From: Kineosporia babensis
GTDB lineage: Bacteria > Actinomycetota > Actinomycetes > Actinomycetales > Kineosporiaceae
Direction of reading: 5' to 3'
Assembly (NCBI RefSeq): GCF_021129305.1
Contig: NZ_JAJOMB010000005.1
Location: 124,001 to 188,000, forward strand
DNA length: 64,000 bases
Position numbers and translations under genes: made by a program. Shown piece by piece: positions 1 to 8,251 of the stretch (the stretch's first letter is position 1; every line of letters starts with the position of its first letter). The notes below the pieces were generated by a model, which was not told the DNA's origin, made no database searches, and was given only the letters and a program-made list of their open reading frames with translations.

Positions 1-38
1 CGGGGGACGCAGCCGCGCCGGAACCGAAGGAGGAACGG

Positions 39-248
39 ATGAAATCCCGGATCCGCCGGATCGTGCTCTCGGCCGGCGACCGCGGCGCCTCCGCCGTCGA
101 ATACGCCCTGATGGTGGCCGCCATCGCCGCGGTGATCTTCGCGGTGGTGTTCGGTTTCGGGCAGTTGCTCGACAACACCTTTCAGAGCACTTCGGACTGC
201 ATCGAGAACCGGCAGTCGATGCCGGACTGCGACCCGTCGGGCAAGTGA
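39..248 (+). CDS. Flp/Fap-type pilin subunit
   Basis: A 69-residue protein with a basic leader of about 15 residues, then Gly-Ala-Ser-Ala-Val-Glu-Tyr-Ala-Leu and a single hydrophobic helix (residues 20-45). This is the class IVb prepilin layout: TadV/prepilin peptidase would cut after Gly16, and Glu21 is the conserved Glu5 of the mature pilin. Such subunits polymerise into Flp (tight-adherence) pili on the cell surface. The short polar tail has two Cys (near residues 53 and 63) that could form a disulfide. A good Shine-Dalgarno (AAGGAGG, 27-33) fixes the ATG. Other tad genes are not in the window and may lie to the left. Confidence 0.88.
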   Translation: MKSRIRRIVLSAGDRGASAVEYALMVAAIAAVIFAVVFGFGQLLDNTFQSTSDCIENRQSMPDCDPSGK

Positions 249-405
249 TTTCGCCTTAATCCGGCATCCGGGCCGCACGGAAACGCCGCAGAACCGGCAT
301 CCTTCGCGGTCTTGGTGGCCGGTGGGTAACAGCTCGGTACCGAGGCCGTAGCGGTTATCCACAGGCATCACGGACCAGGTGGCGCGGGCCCCTACAGTGG
401 AGCGC

Positions 406-1953
406 ATGGTTCCGCCCAGCCTCCCGGATCAGGCCGATCCCCAGCCCCGTCCCGGACTGCGCCGCAGCTCTCCAGTGGTCACCAGCGTGGTTGCGCTGCT
501 GTTGATCTTCGGAATGGCCGTGGCTACGCACAGTGTTGTCCGTTACAGACTGTGGATCGTCGTGATCTACGCGCTGCTGGCGGTGGCGCTCGGGGCGTGG
601 GTGGTCTCCGGCAGCGCCCGTAAGCCCCGGTCCGCCTCGGTGCGGCTGCCCGGATCACCCCTGCCCTGGATCGGGTACGGCCTGGCCCTGACCTTCGTCG
701 TGGTGGCCGTCGTCCACGTCACCATGCGGCCTTACACCTACCTCACGCCCGATCAGGGCTGGCTGACTCGCTGGGTCTACGCGGTCTCCGCCCTGGTCCT
801 GGCCCTCGGCACGGCGATCTCCACCGCGCAGCGCCGGATCACCGCGGCGTACGCGGCTCTGGGCCTGGCGGTGGTCGGCTACGTGGCCGCCGCCGCGATG
901 CTGATCCACTGGGATCCCGAGCCCAAGATCGACGTCTGGATCACCCTGCAGCAGGCTGCCGACGGCATGCTCGAGGGCAAGAACATGTACGCGCAGACCT
1001 GGACCGACTCGCCCGGTGTGCAGGACGCCTTCACCTACCTGCCGTTCACCGCGCTGCTGCTGGCCCCGGGCCGCTGGCTGGCCGGGGACGTGCGCTGGGC
1101 GCTGATGGTGATCACCCTGCTCGGGGCGCTGGCGGTGCTGCTGCTCGGGCGTACCGGCAAGGGCGCTCCCTCCACCGGTTCCGGCTTTGCCGGCTCCCGC
1201 GGTTTCGCCGGCTTCATCGGCTCGTCCGGTTCCCCGATGACGATCCGGGCTCTGGTCGCGGCCGGCGCGGCCGGTCTGCTGCTGGTCATGCCGGGTACTG
1301 CCACCCAGGTCGAGCAGGCCTGGACCGAGCCGATGCTGATGGCCTGCCTGGCCGGGTGGGCGCTGGCCGTGCGCCGCCGCAAGATGGTGCTGGCGATGGT
1401 CTTCCTGGCCCTCGGGCTGGCCAGCAAGCAGCACCTGGCGGTGCTGCTGCCGGTGCTCGCGGTCTGGCCGGTCTTCGGCTGGCGCCGGGCGATCGGTACC
1501 GCCGGGCTGGCCGGGGTGTTCGTGCTGCCCTGGTTCATCGCCTCGCCGGCGGACATGCTGCACGACACCGTCACCATGCTGATCGACTTCCAGCCGCTGA
1601 TCTTTGCCAACACCCTGTTCATCGCGGCGATCAACGAACTCAGCTGGACCCCGCCGTTCTACCTGACCGGGGCGGCGGTGCTGATCACGCTGGGCACGGC
1701 GATCCTGCGGGTGCACCGCCAGCAGCCGGACCTGGCCAATGTGCTGCGCTGGGCCGCGATGGTGCTGCTGGTGGCCAACCTCGTGAACAAGCAGGCGTTC
1801 TACAACCAGTACTGGCTGGTGGCGGCGCTGATCGTGATCTCGCTGGCGGCGGCGCGGTATCCGGCTCCGGAAGGGGACGCACCGGAACCGGTAGACGCCG
1901 ACCGGGCCGGTGCAGAGTCGGAGCCTGCGCAGAGTTCGGAGCTGAAAGCCTAG
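406..1953 (+). CDS. Polytopic membrane protein, possibly a GT87-like mannosyltransferase
   Basis: A 515-residue protein with roughly ten to twelve hydrophobic segments and a charged, Pro/Glu-rich cytoplasmic tail. The section Gly-Lys-Asn-Met-Tyr followed some 20 residues later by a Tyr-Leu-Pro-Phe stretch resembles polyprenol-phosphomannose-dependent (GT-C, DUF2029/GT87) membrane mannosyltransferases, which act on the outer face of the membrane. That assignment is inferred from topology and weak motifs only. The ATG at 406 is preferred over an in-frame GTG at 379, because TACAGT (393-398) lies seven bases before it and would give a leaderless message. The neighbour on the far side of the repeat tract is the mannosyltransferase PimB, which agrees with a lipoglycan role. 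Confidence 0.62.
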   Translation: MVPPSLPDQADPQPRPGLRRSSPVVTSVVALLLIFGMAVATHSVVRYRLWIVVIYALLAVALGAWVVSGSARKPRSASVRLPGSPLPWIGYGLALTFVVVAVVHVTMRPYTYLTPDQGWLTRWVYAVSALVLALGTAISTAQRRITAAYAALGLAVVGYVAAAAMLIHWDPEPKIDVWITLQQAADGMLEGKNMYAQTWTDSPGVQDAFTYLPFTALLLAPGRWLAGDVRWALMVITLLGALAVLLLGRTGKGAPSTGSGFAGSRGFAGFIGSSGSPMTIRALVAAGAAGLLLVMPGTATQVEQAWTEPMLMACLAGWALAVRRRKMVLAMVFLALGLASKQHLAVLLPVLAVWPVFGWRRAIGTAGLAGVFVLPWFIASPADMLHDTVTMLIDFQPLIFANTLFIAAINELSWTPPFYLTGAAVLITLGTAILRVHRQQPDLANVLRWAAMVLLVANLVNKQAFYNQYWLVAALIVISLAAARYPAPEGDAPEPVDADRAGAESEPAQSSELKA

Positions 1954-1959
1954 GGAGAG

Positions 1960-2265
1960 CAGCTCGGCCAGAGTTGAGCCTGGCCTGGCTCGGGTCTGGC
2001 CAGAGTTGAGCCTGGCTCGGGTCGGGTCGGGTTGACCTGGCTCGTGCTCTGGCTCTGCTTCGCCTGACTTGGCCTGGCTCGGCTTGGCCTGGCTCGGCTT
2101 GGCCTGGCTCGGCTTGGCTTGGCCTTACTTGGCGGCTTGGCTTGGCCTTACTTGGCCTGGCTTGGCCTGGCTCGGCTTGGCCTGGCTCGGCTTGGCCTGG
2201 CTCGGCTTGCCTCGACCTGCTGCCGTTGGCTGCTGTCTGCTTGGTTCGGCTGTCTGCTTGGTTCG
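1960..2265. repeat. G/T-rich tract with 15-bp tandem repeats
   Basis: Intergenic DNA between two convergent genes. Six perfect copies of GGCCTGGCTCGGCTT occur as two groups of three (2071-2115 and 2164-2208), separated by variant copies containing GGCCTTACTTGGC. Looser GAGCCTGGCTCGGGT copies run back to about 1970. The plus strand has almost no A. Several frames stay open only because the unit lacks stop codons; no credible gene is present. Confidence 0.9.
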
Positions 2266-2268
2266 GCC

Positions 2269-3414
2269 TCAGCCGACCAGGCGGTCTCCGGCGAGCATGC
2301 GCTGCAGTTGCCGGGCCAGGTCGTCCCAGCGCCACTTCTGCAGCACCCACTCGCGCCCGCGCTGCCCGAACTTGCTGGCCAGATCCTTGTCCAGCAGCAG
2401 CGTGGCGCACCGGTCGGCCACGGCCTTGGCATCGGTACCGCTGACCACGAAGCCGTTCTCGCCTTCCAGCACTGCATCGGGGGCACCGCCGGAGTCGCCC
2501 GCCACCACCGGCAGACCAGTCGCGGCCGCCTCCAGGTAGCAGATGCCCAGACCCTCCAGGTCGAACCCGCCCATCCGGGTGCGGGCCGGCATGCAGAACA
2601 CGTCACCGGCGGCGAAGTACTCGGGAATCCGCGTCCACGAGACCCGCCCGGTCACGAAGACGTGCTCCTCCAGACCTGCGTTCTCGATCCGGCGCTGCAC
2701 CTCGGAACGGTAGGGACCGTCGCCGACCAGTAGCAAAACCGCGTCCGGAACCCGTTCCCGGATCAGTGGCAGTGCCTCGACCAGCGTGTCCTGCCCCTTG
2801 CGGGCGACCATCCGCGAGACGCACACCACCACCGGCCGGTCCCCCAGCCCGAGCTCGGCCCGGACCTGCCGGCCGTCCACCTCAGGGTTGAACACCACAT
2901 CGTCCACACCGGGTGTGAGCTGCACGAAGCGAGTGAGCGCGGCTGGGTCCAGCGCGGGGGCGATCCGGCTGCGGGTGTACTCCCCCAGGTAAGTCAGCAC
3001 GTCGACGTGGCGCCCGATCCTACGCATCAGGCCCTTCGCGCCCGGCACCACTGACCACCACACCTCGTGCCCGTGCGTGGTCGCAACCATCCGCTCGATC
3101 CCGGCCGCCCGCAGCTTCGGCGCCATCAGGCCCAGCGGTGCCGCCGCCCCGAACCAGACCCGGTCGCATCCCTCGGCCTTGGCGATCTCGATCGAGCGCC
3201 GGGTGATGGCCGGGGTGGGCAGCATGATCGGCGACTTGTCCCGCACCACCGGGAAGTCCAGGCCGGCGTCGAAGTCGGTGTCGCCCTTCTGCCGCTTGGT
3301 ATGCACCACGACCTGGCCCGGCGGAAAACGGCGGGCCATCGCCAGCACGAACGACTCGATACCGCCGGTCCGCGGAGGGAAGTCATTGGTGATGATGAGC
3401 GTGCGGCCGCTCAT
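2269..3414 (-). CDS. pimB: GDP-mannose-dependent mannosyltransferase PimB (GT4)
   Basis: A 381-residue GT-B fold retaining glycosyltransferase of family GT4. The N-terminal Gly17-Gly18 loop (Pro-Pro-Arg-Thr-Gly-Gly-Ile), the acceptor-side His114-Gly-His116-Glu, the phosphate-binding Arg201 and Lys206, and the E-x7-E pair (Glu287, Glu295) are all visible. It matches the M. tuberculosis Rv2188c family, which adds the second mannose to phosphatidylinositol monomannoside on the cytoplasmic face of the membrane during PIM/lipomannan synthesis. The position next to the Rv2189c-NlpC-like genes agrees with that synteny. Other GT4 mannosyltransferases in actinomycetes look similar, so the exact acceptor is inferred from context. 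Confidence 0.85.
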   Translation of the reverse strand: MSGRTLIITNDFPPRTGGIESFVLAMARRFPPGQVVVHTKRQKGDTDFDAGLDFPVVRDKSPIMLPTPAITRRSIEIAKAEGCDRVWFGAAAPLGLMAPKLRAAGIERMVATTHGHEVWWSVVPGAKGLMRRIGRHVDVLTYLGEYTRSRIAPALDPAALTRFVQLTPGVDDVVFNPEVDGRQVRAELGLGDRPVVVCVSRMVARKGQDTLVEALPLIRERVPDAVLLLVGDGPYRSEVQRRIENAGLEEHVFVTGRVSWTRIPEYFAAGDVFCMPARTRMGGFDLEGLGICYLEAAATGLPVVAGDSGGAPDAVLEGENGFVVSGTDAKAVADRCATLLLDKDLASKFGQRGREWVLQKWRWDDLARQLQRMLAGDRLVG

Positions 3415-3586
3415 TGGGCTACCACTTCGGCCGGATCCTTTCGCGGGATTTGTCGTGAACGCGGATGTGCGCGCAGTTCAACTGTCCCACCCCCAGGTCA
3501 GCAACCCCAATCGCTGCCGTCCAGCAGTTCGTTCGGGCGACGTCCTACCTGCTCAGCTCGTTCGCCGGAGCTCTGGCCGGACGTTC

Positions 3587-4453
3587 TCAGGCAGCCGCAA
3601 GCTCCTCGATCTCCTGGCGCCAGGCCTGCACGAAATCGTTCTCGTTCTCGAACCCCGCCGAACGCAACGCGTCCCCGATACCCGCGTCCACCGTCCGTTC
3701 GTAAAAGCTCTTCACCGCCGCATCGCTCCCCAGACGCTCCGCGAGCAACATGACCGCTGCCCACGAACGTCCGTAAGCCACGGCAACTTCCGCCCCGGCC
3801 GCATCGAAGTCGTCCGTAGCCGGCAATGCCTCCGGGAGGGGTGCCGCCAGCGCCTCCTCAGCAACCTGACGCGGCAACAGATCCGTGTAGCGGTAGGCCA
3901 CGTAGTCCGCGAAACCTTCCTCAAGCCAGGTAGGGGCCGCTGAGTCCCCGGTGGCGCGGGCCGCAACGTGCACCAGCTCGTGGGTCAGGACCACTTCCCG
4001 GCCTAGGTCGCTGAGTTCTACAAACGCGGGACCGTTCACGAACACCGCGTCAGCCGGAGCGTTCTTAGGTCCGACCGTTACTGCGGCGGTTTCGACCAGG
4101 CCCTTCGTGTCGGTCCGCTTCAGCAGCTCCGCCAGTTCGTCCACGCCGCCGGCGATAGTGAGCTGGGTGCGCTGCCTGCTCCCCTGCGCCCAACTGGTTC
4201 CCCAAGCCTGGTCCACAGTGGCCGCGGCGGGTTCGCACAGCTCGGCGAGCTGCTCGATGAGTTCCCGCATCTGCTCCGGGCCATTCGCTTTGCACCGGTC
4301 CGAGATCGCGTTCACTTCAGTGGGCTGTTGAGTCGTCTCCGGGGCCAGCGGGCTCCCCGTGGGCGAACTGGTGGCAGGTGCGGGATCTTCCACCAAGGAG
4401 ACGGCCAGGGCGGCCAGAAGCAGCACAGCGCCGAGGATCAGGACACGCCGCAT
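3587..4453 (-). CDS. Secreted/membrane-anchored zinc metallopeptidase-like protein
   Basis: A 288-residue protein with an N-terminal hydrophobic helix (residues 4-20) followed by a Pro/Thr/Ser-rich linker, so the rest is probably outside the membrane. The gluzincin signature His158-Glu-Leu-Val-His162 is followed 16-17 residues later by Glu178-Glu179-Gly-Phe-Ala-Asp, the usual place for the third zinc ligand in the 'peptidase MA-like' clan. It has four Cys residues at most and no other recognisable domain. Substrate unknown. It lies upstream of pimB on the same strand, with a 170-base gap. The family is common in actinomycetes and I know of no defined function. Confidence 0.75.
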   Translation of the reverse strand: MRRVLILGAVLLLAALAVSLVEDPAPATSSPTGSPLAPETTQQPTEVNAISDRCKANGPEQMRELIEQLAELCEPAAATVDQAWGTSWAQGSRQRTQLTIAGGVDELAELLKRTDTKGLVETAAVTVGPKNAPADAVFVNGPAFVELSDLGREVVLTHELVHVAARATGDSAAPTWLEEGFADYVAYRYTDLLPRQVAEEALAAPLPEALPATDDFDAAGAEVAVAYGRSWAAVMLLAERLGSDAAVKSFYERTVDAGIGDALRSAGFENENDFVQAWRQEIEELAAA

Positions 4454-4577
4454 CCAAACAGACTACCCAGCGCGTTTGTGAAACCACGCAGGTCTTTCGC
4501 TTCGCAGTCAGCAGATCTCCTTGCCCCGGTCAGGGTTCTGGCTGGGGTCTCGTTGCCAAGGGGACGGGGAGGTACAG

Positions 4578-5327
4578 ATGCGAGTCGCGGTACTGGCTGA
4601 CGTTCACGGGAACCTGCCGGCACTAGATGCAGTGCTGGTAGACGCAGAGCGGGCGGGGGTAGATGCGTTCGTGCTCAACGGCGACTTCGTCACCGGTCCA
4701 ATGCCCGCGCAGACCCTCGACCGACTGGCCGCACTCGGCGACCGTGTGATCTGGGTGCACGGAAACTGCGAGCGCGAGGTCTTGCACGCCTACGGAGGCG
4801 GAATTTCGGACGGGTCTCAGCCGTCGAGCGTCTGGGCCACCACTGAGTACGCGGCGGCGCAACTGTCCCCGGCCCACCGCAACCTCATCGACGACCTGCC
4901 GTTATCGGTGCGCCTGGACATCGACGACCTGGGTCCGGTGCGTTTCTGCCACGCCACCACTCGCAGCGATACCGAGATCGTGCTGGTGGACTCGTCAGTC
5001 GACCGGTACCGGGAGGCGTTCGCCAGTACCAGCGAAGCGACCGTGGTGCTGGGCCATACCCACATGCCGTTCGATCGCCTCGCCGACCGCCGCCGATTCG
5101 TCAATCCCGGCAGCGTAGGCATGCCGTATGCAGGGGTTCCGGGTGCGTACTGGGCGCTGCTCGGGCCCTCGGTGGTTCTGCGGCGAAGCGAGTACGACGC
5201 TGAGGCGGCGGCCAGGTTGTTCCGGGCGCAGGCCCCGGACTACCCCGGGCTGGCTGAGTTCATCGACGAGAACCTGCTAAGCATCCCGTCCGACGCCGAA
5301 GCCTTGGCCGTGTTCAGCAAAATCTGA
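4578..5327 (+). CDS. Calcineurin-like metallophosphoesterase
   Basis: A 249-residue YfcE/MJ0936-type phosphoesterase. Visible metal ligands are Asp8-x-His10, Asp36 in Asn-Gly-Asp-Phe, Asn63 in His-Gly-Asn-Cys, a later His, and Gly-His-Thr-His near residue 175. The ATG at 4578 is chosen because the conserved beta-strand begins directly at Met-Arg-Val-Ala-Val-Leu and a GGGGAGG Shine-Dalgarno sits at 4566-4572; an upstream in-frame start would add 19 unrelated residues. It is a cytoplasmic phosphodiesterase or phosphatase; the substrate cannot be told from sequence. It stands alone, divergent from the peptidase-like gene and convergent with the NlpC/P60 gene. Confidence 0.85.
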   Translation: MRVAVLADVHGNLPALDAVLVDAERAGVDAFVLNGDFVTGPMPAQTLDRLAALGDRVIWVHGNCEREVLHAYGGGISDGSQPSSVWATTEYAAAQLSPAHRNLIDDLPLSVRLDIDDLGPVRFCHATTRSDTEIVLVDSSVDRYREAFASTSEATVVLGHTHMPFDRLADRRRFVNPGSVGMPYAGVPGAYWALLGPSVVLRRSEYDAEAAARLFRAQAPDYPGLAEFIDENLLSIPSDAEALAVFSKI

Positions 5328-5370
5328 AACGGCCCGGCTCCTCAGCGTTGTGCCGAGGAACCGGGCCGTT
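5328..5370. terminator. Hairpin terminator between convergent genes
   Basis: Perfect outer arms AACGGCCCGG and CCGGGCCGTT with an inner CCTC/GAGG pairing. It sits immediately after the phosphoesterase stop codon and 11 bases after the NlpC/P60 stop on the other strand, so it can serve both. No long T run follows, as is usual in high-GC actinomycetes. Confidence 0.8.
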
Positions 5371-5381
5371 CCGGAAAGGTG

Positions 5382-6455
5382 TCAGCCGAGGCGAGCCGCG
5401 GCCACCGGTGCCTTCCAGAGCGTGGCCACCTTGACCACGTCACCGCTGGACGGCGCGTGAACCATGGTGTTGTTGCCCAGGTAGATACCCACGTGGCTGA
5501 TCGGTGAGTTGAAGAACACCAGGTCGCCGGGCAGCAGCGAGCCGGTGCTCACCGAGGTGCCGTAGCCGGCCTGCATCCCCGAGCTGTGCGGCAGGGAGAC
5601 GCCACCGGCCGCGTACGCCTTCATCGTGAGACCGGAACAGTCCCACGTGGTCGGGCCGGCTGCGGCCCAGACGTACGAATCGCCCTGCTTGGAGCAGGCG
5701 AAGTTGATCGCGGCCTTGGCCGCTGCCGAAGGTGCCGCGGCAGCAGCTGCGGTGCAGGTGCCGCCGGCCTTGTCGGAAGGCATGCCCCCGTTACCGAGGG
5801 CGTTGTTCACCGTGGTGCGCTGAGCGGCCTCGAGCGTGTTCAGCTCCTGCTTGGCCTCGTTCAGACGCTCCTTGGCGAGCTTCTCGTCCTTCTCCATCTT
5901 CTTCTTGGACTTCTCGATGGAGACGACCTGCTCCTCCATCGACTTCTTCGTGTCCTCGAGCTTCTTCTGCGCGTCGGCCAGGTTGTTCAGCGCGCCGCTC
6001 TGCCGGGACGACAGCGACGGCAGGTAGCCGGCCTGGGCGAGCGCCGACTCCGGGTCGTCGGACAGCATGACGTCGAGCGCGGAAAGCTCACCGCGCCGGT
6101 AGCTCTCGGCAGCGAGCAGGCCGACCTGCTCCTTGAGGGTCTGGACGCGACCCTCCTGCTTCTTGAGCTCCTTCTTGGCCGCATTCAGCTTGACCCGGGT
6201 GGACTTCAGCTTCTCGCGAGTCTCGGCGTGAGCCTCCGCCGCCTGGTCGGCTTCGTCCTGAAGCTTCTCGACCTTCTTCTTCACGTCGCTGACGCTCGGG
6301 CTCGGCACCGCGCTGGCGGTCGGCGAGGCGAAGATCGCGCCACCGGCCAGAGCCAGGGGAACCAGGACACCGGCGAAACGACGCCAGCCGGTCAGCCGGA
6401 AGACCCCAAGGGGTTTTCTTCTGAAGAAGGAGCCGCCGGTTCTCGGTGCACTCAC
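5382..6455 (-). CDS. Secreted NlpC/P60 peptidoglycan endopeptidase with coiled coil
   Basis: A cell-wall hydrolase of RipA/RipB type (357 residues from the GTG at 6455). A hydrophobic signal segment ending Ala-Ser-Ala is followed by a long Lys/Glu-rich coiled coil of about 180 residues, an Ala-rich hinge, and a C-terminal NlpC/P60 domain with catalytic Cys (Trp-Asp-Cys-Ser-Gly-Leu-Thr), a His 48 residues later (Ser-His-Val-Gly-Ile-Tyr) and a third polar His (Val-His-Ala). It should cut the D-Glu-to-meso-DAP bond outside the membrane, with the coiled coil controlling access or recruiting partners. The start is uncertain: the frame is open back to an ATG at 6641, which would put an implausible 100 residues before the signal peptide; a TTG at 6557 is also possible. 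Confidence 0.85.
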   Translation of the reverse strand: MSAPRTGGSFFRRKPLGVFRLTGWRRFAGVLVPLALAGGAIFASPTASAVPSPSVSDVKKKVEKLQDEADQAAEAHAETREKLKSTRVKLNAAKKELKKQEGRVQTLKEQVGLLAAESYRRGELSALDVMLSDDPESALAQAGYLPSLSSRQSGALNNLADAQKKLEDTKKSMEEQVVSIEKSKKKMEKDEKLAKERLNEAKQELNTLEAAQRTTVNNALGNGGMPSDKAGGTCTAAAAAAPSAAAKAAINFACSKQGDSYVWAAAGPTTWDCSGLTMKAYAAGGVSLPHSSGMQAGYGTSVSTGSLLPGDLVFFNSPISHVGIYLGNNTMVHAPSSGDVVKVATLWKAPVAAARLG

Positions 6456-7109
6456 GTCACCGGGCCGGGACCCGCGCGCAGGATCGCGCGACTCGGAGTG
6501 CTGGACATCAGACCGCTGTTCAGCGGGCTGGCCGGATTTCGGACCGTCCGATCGCAAGGCGCGAGCTCTCCGTTCTGGTGCCCGCACGACGGGAGAATCG
6601 CCGCAACGGAAACTGAGCCGTACCGCGAACGAGGGCCTCATGCCCTCCGCAGCGGCGACGGTCTGTGAACGGAGGAAAGATATCGGGCACGGACACCCCT
6701 GCCAAAGTCAGCAGTTTGCCCCAACAGGTGTGCGGAGCGTCATCTCCGCAGCTAGACCCGCATACCATCACCACATCCTTAACTAGGGACATAAATTCTT
6801 AACGTTGACCCAAGCGTTTCTTAGAAGCATTTTGCCCTTTTCGGTCCGATGCGACCCGGTTCTGTGAGCGCGCCTATGCCGTGATGAGACCGGGACGCAG
6901 CGTGACAGAGGTGGCGTTTACTGCCTCGGCAACGTAATTCAGGGCGGCGACATTCGGATTGTGCGCGAAGGGATTCCGCGCCGGCCCCCGGGCCATCACT
7001 GCAGACCCATGGTCGGGATCGCGCGGTGGCGGCTGCAGTCCCGGCGACCACTCCCGTGCTGTCCCGCGCCCGTCGATGAGCTCTCTGTGTCGGGGCGCCG
7101 GGGCCCGGG
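6456..7109. other. Long leader/intergenic region upstream of the NlpC/P60 gene
   Basis: About 650 bases with no gene I can support. It holds the 5' region of the NlpC/P60 gene on the minus strand and a few AT-richer patches (6770-6840) that could contain its promoter. A small hairpin, TGCGGAG/CTCCGCA, is at 6731-6750. Short open frames here have no recognisable sequence. Confidence 0.5.
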
Positions 7110-7405
7110 GCTTCCCGAGTCTCGGGGTTTCCCGAGCCTATGGTTCCCAAGTCCCCAGGGTTTCCCAAGTCCCAAGGTTTCCCGAGCCTCAGGGTTTCCC
7201 GAGCCCACGGTTCCCGAGTCCCCAGGGTTTCCCGAGCCCACGGTTCCCAAGTCCCCAGGATTTCCCCGAGCCCACGGTTCCCAAGTCCCCAGGATTTCCC
7301 CGAGCCCACGGTTCCCAAGTCCCCAGGATTTCCCCGAGCCCACGGTTCCCAAGTCCCCAGGATTTCCCGAGTCTCAGGGTTTCCCGGGTTTCCAGAGTCC
7401 CGGGG
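7110..7405. repeat. 34-bp tandem array with G-quadruplex potential on the minus strand
   Basis: Three perfect 34-bp units (7237-7270, 7271-7304, 7305-7338) flanked by two 33-bp versions (7204-7236, 7339-7371), and degenerate 16-17-bp half units from 7110 to 7203 and 7372 to 7405. Each unit read on the minus strand carries GGGG, GGGG, GGG and GGG separated by 7, 4 and 6 bases, and the next unit's GGGG follows after 3, which fits the G3+N1-7 quadruplex rule throughout. The unit is not a multiple of three and has no stop codons, so open frames crossing it are artefacts. Confidence 0.92.
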
Positions 7406-7603
7406 TCGCCGCCCCAAGCCTTCGGCACCTGGCCCAGTCGCGAGACATAGGCCCGCCGCGTTGGCAGGGCTGGTTCGGCCGCCGTCGGTCGGCATCTCGC
7501 CGGCCTGGAACCCACGCTCAGAGCGGATGTGCAGGCATCCCCGCCCTTCGCACCGCGGGCGCACCAAGACGGGCGGCGGCCGAACCAGCAGCCGCGCGCA
7601 GAC

Positions 7604-8056
7604 TCAAGCCGCTCCCTCGCTACGCCGAGGCGTGGGCTTACGCCGACGTGGGCTCCTTTCGCCCTGGGCAGGCTCGTGGTCCCAGTTCAGGGGCCCGGCC
7701 TGGTCGGGGTCGACCGGACGAGCCACCAGCCGCAGCGGGGGCACCAGACCGGAGCCGGCCAGTACGGCGATCGCCCGCTGCTCCTCAGCGGTGAGGTCGA
7801 TCTCTTCGGCAGCGGCAGCGGCAGCGGCGGCGAGGTCGGGTGCGGGTTTACGCCCGAGCTCGAGTTGCACCGGACGCCTGCCGTGGGCGGAGTGCGATCC
7901 GTGAACCGGGTGCGACTGCTGGCCGGCCTGAGCAGAGCGGTCAGGGTGCGCGGCAGGCCCGGTACGCCGGGACGCAGGCGCCCCCAGCAGTACGTTGACA
8001 ACACAGTCACGGCAGGCCGGGCCGCGAACAGCGCAGGACTCGCAGTCGATCAGCAT
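7604..8056 (-). CDS. Conserved actinobacterial protein with Cys-rich N-terminus
   Basis: A 150-residue protein starting Met-Leu-Ile-Asp-Cys-Glu-Ser-Cys, with Cys5, Cys8, Cys15 and Cys18 forming a CxxC-x6-CxxC pattern that could bind a metal. A disordered linker, an eight-Ala run, a short helix (residues 84-105) and a basic Pro/Arg tail follow. The start is fixed by GGAGGGG five bases upstream of the ATG. I recognise it as a small conserved actinomycete family found near NlpC/P60 genes but know no function. It is divergent from the DnaQ-UvrC gene, and its 3' flank is the 34-bp repeat array. Confidence 0.75.
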   Translation of the reverse strand: MLIDCESCAVRGPACRDCVVNVLLGAPASRRTGPAAHPDRSAQAGQQSHPVHGSHSAHGRRPVQLELGRKPAPDLAAAAAAAAEEIDLTAEEQRAIAVLAGSGLVPPLRLVARPVDPDQAGPLNWDHEPAQGERSPRRRKPTPRRSEGAA

Positions 8057-8149
8057 GGTGCCCCTCCGAGAGTGCTCACGGGCCTGGCGATCACACGGGA
8101 TCGTGCTGCCCGAACGGCGCGGTGCCGATGTCGAGAACGCTAAGGGCGA

Positions 8150-8232
8150 CCACCGACAGTCTTGGCGGACCGAGCGGGACCGGAGCCGGCCGGAGCTGCA
8201 GAAAGGATGCCCGCCGCCAAGACTGTCGGTGG
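8150..8232. promoter_or_regulatory. 19-bp perfect inverted repeat in a divergent promoter region
   Basis: CCACCGACAGTCTTGGCGG at 8150-8168 is repeated exactly inverted at 8214-8232, with a 45-base spacer. The right arm ends eight bases before the putative -10 box TACGGT (8240-8245) of the DnaQ-UvrC gene, so a protein bound there would touch its promoter. It may be an operator pair or the scar of a small inverted-repeat element; no other copy was noticed in the window. Confidence 0.7.
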
Positions 8233-8251
8233 GTGGGCATACGGTCCTGGC

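Noticed and set aside
655-1716. Long antisense open frame opposite the membrane protein gene
   Set aside because: Composition is Arg/Gln/Gly/His-rich as expected for a reversed high-GC gene, with no start signal and no recognisable domain.
6456-6840. c-di-AMP (ydaO) riboswitch upstream of the NlpC/P60 gene
   Set aside because: This class often precedes actinobacterial cell-wall hydrolases, but I could not find its conserved core sequences on the minus strand by eye; a covariance search would settle it.
7110-7405. Possible CRISPR array
   Set aside because: The 34-bp units are directly adjacent, with no unique spacers and no cas genes nearby.
6959-7904. Several overlapping open frames with Pro/Ser/Gly repeats
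   Set aside because: They arise because the 34-bp unit has no stop codon in three frames; 34 is not a multiple of three, so the peptide pattern shifts between units.
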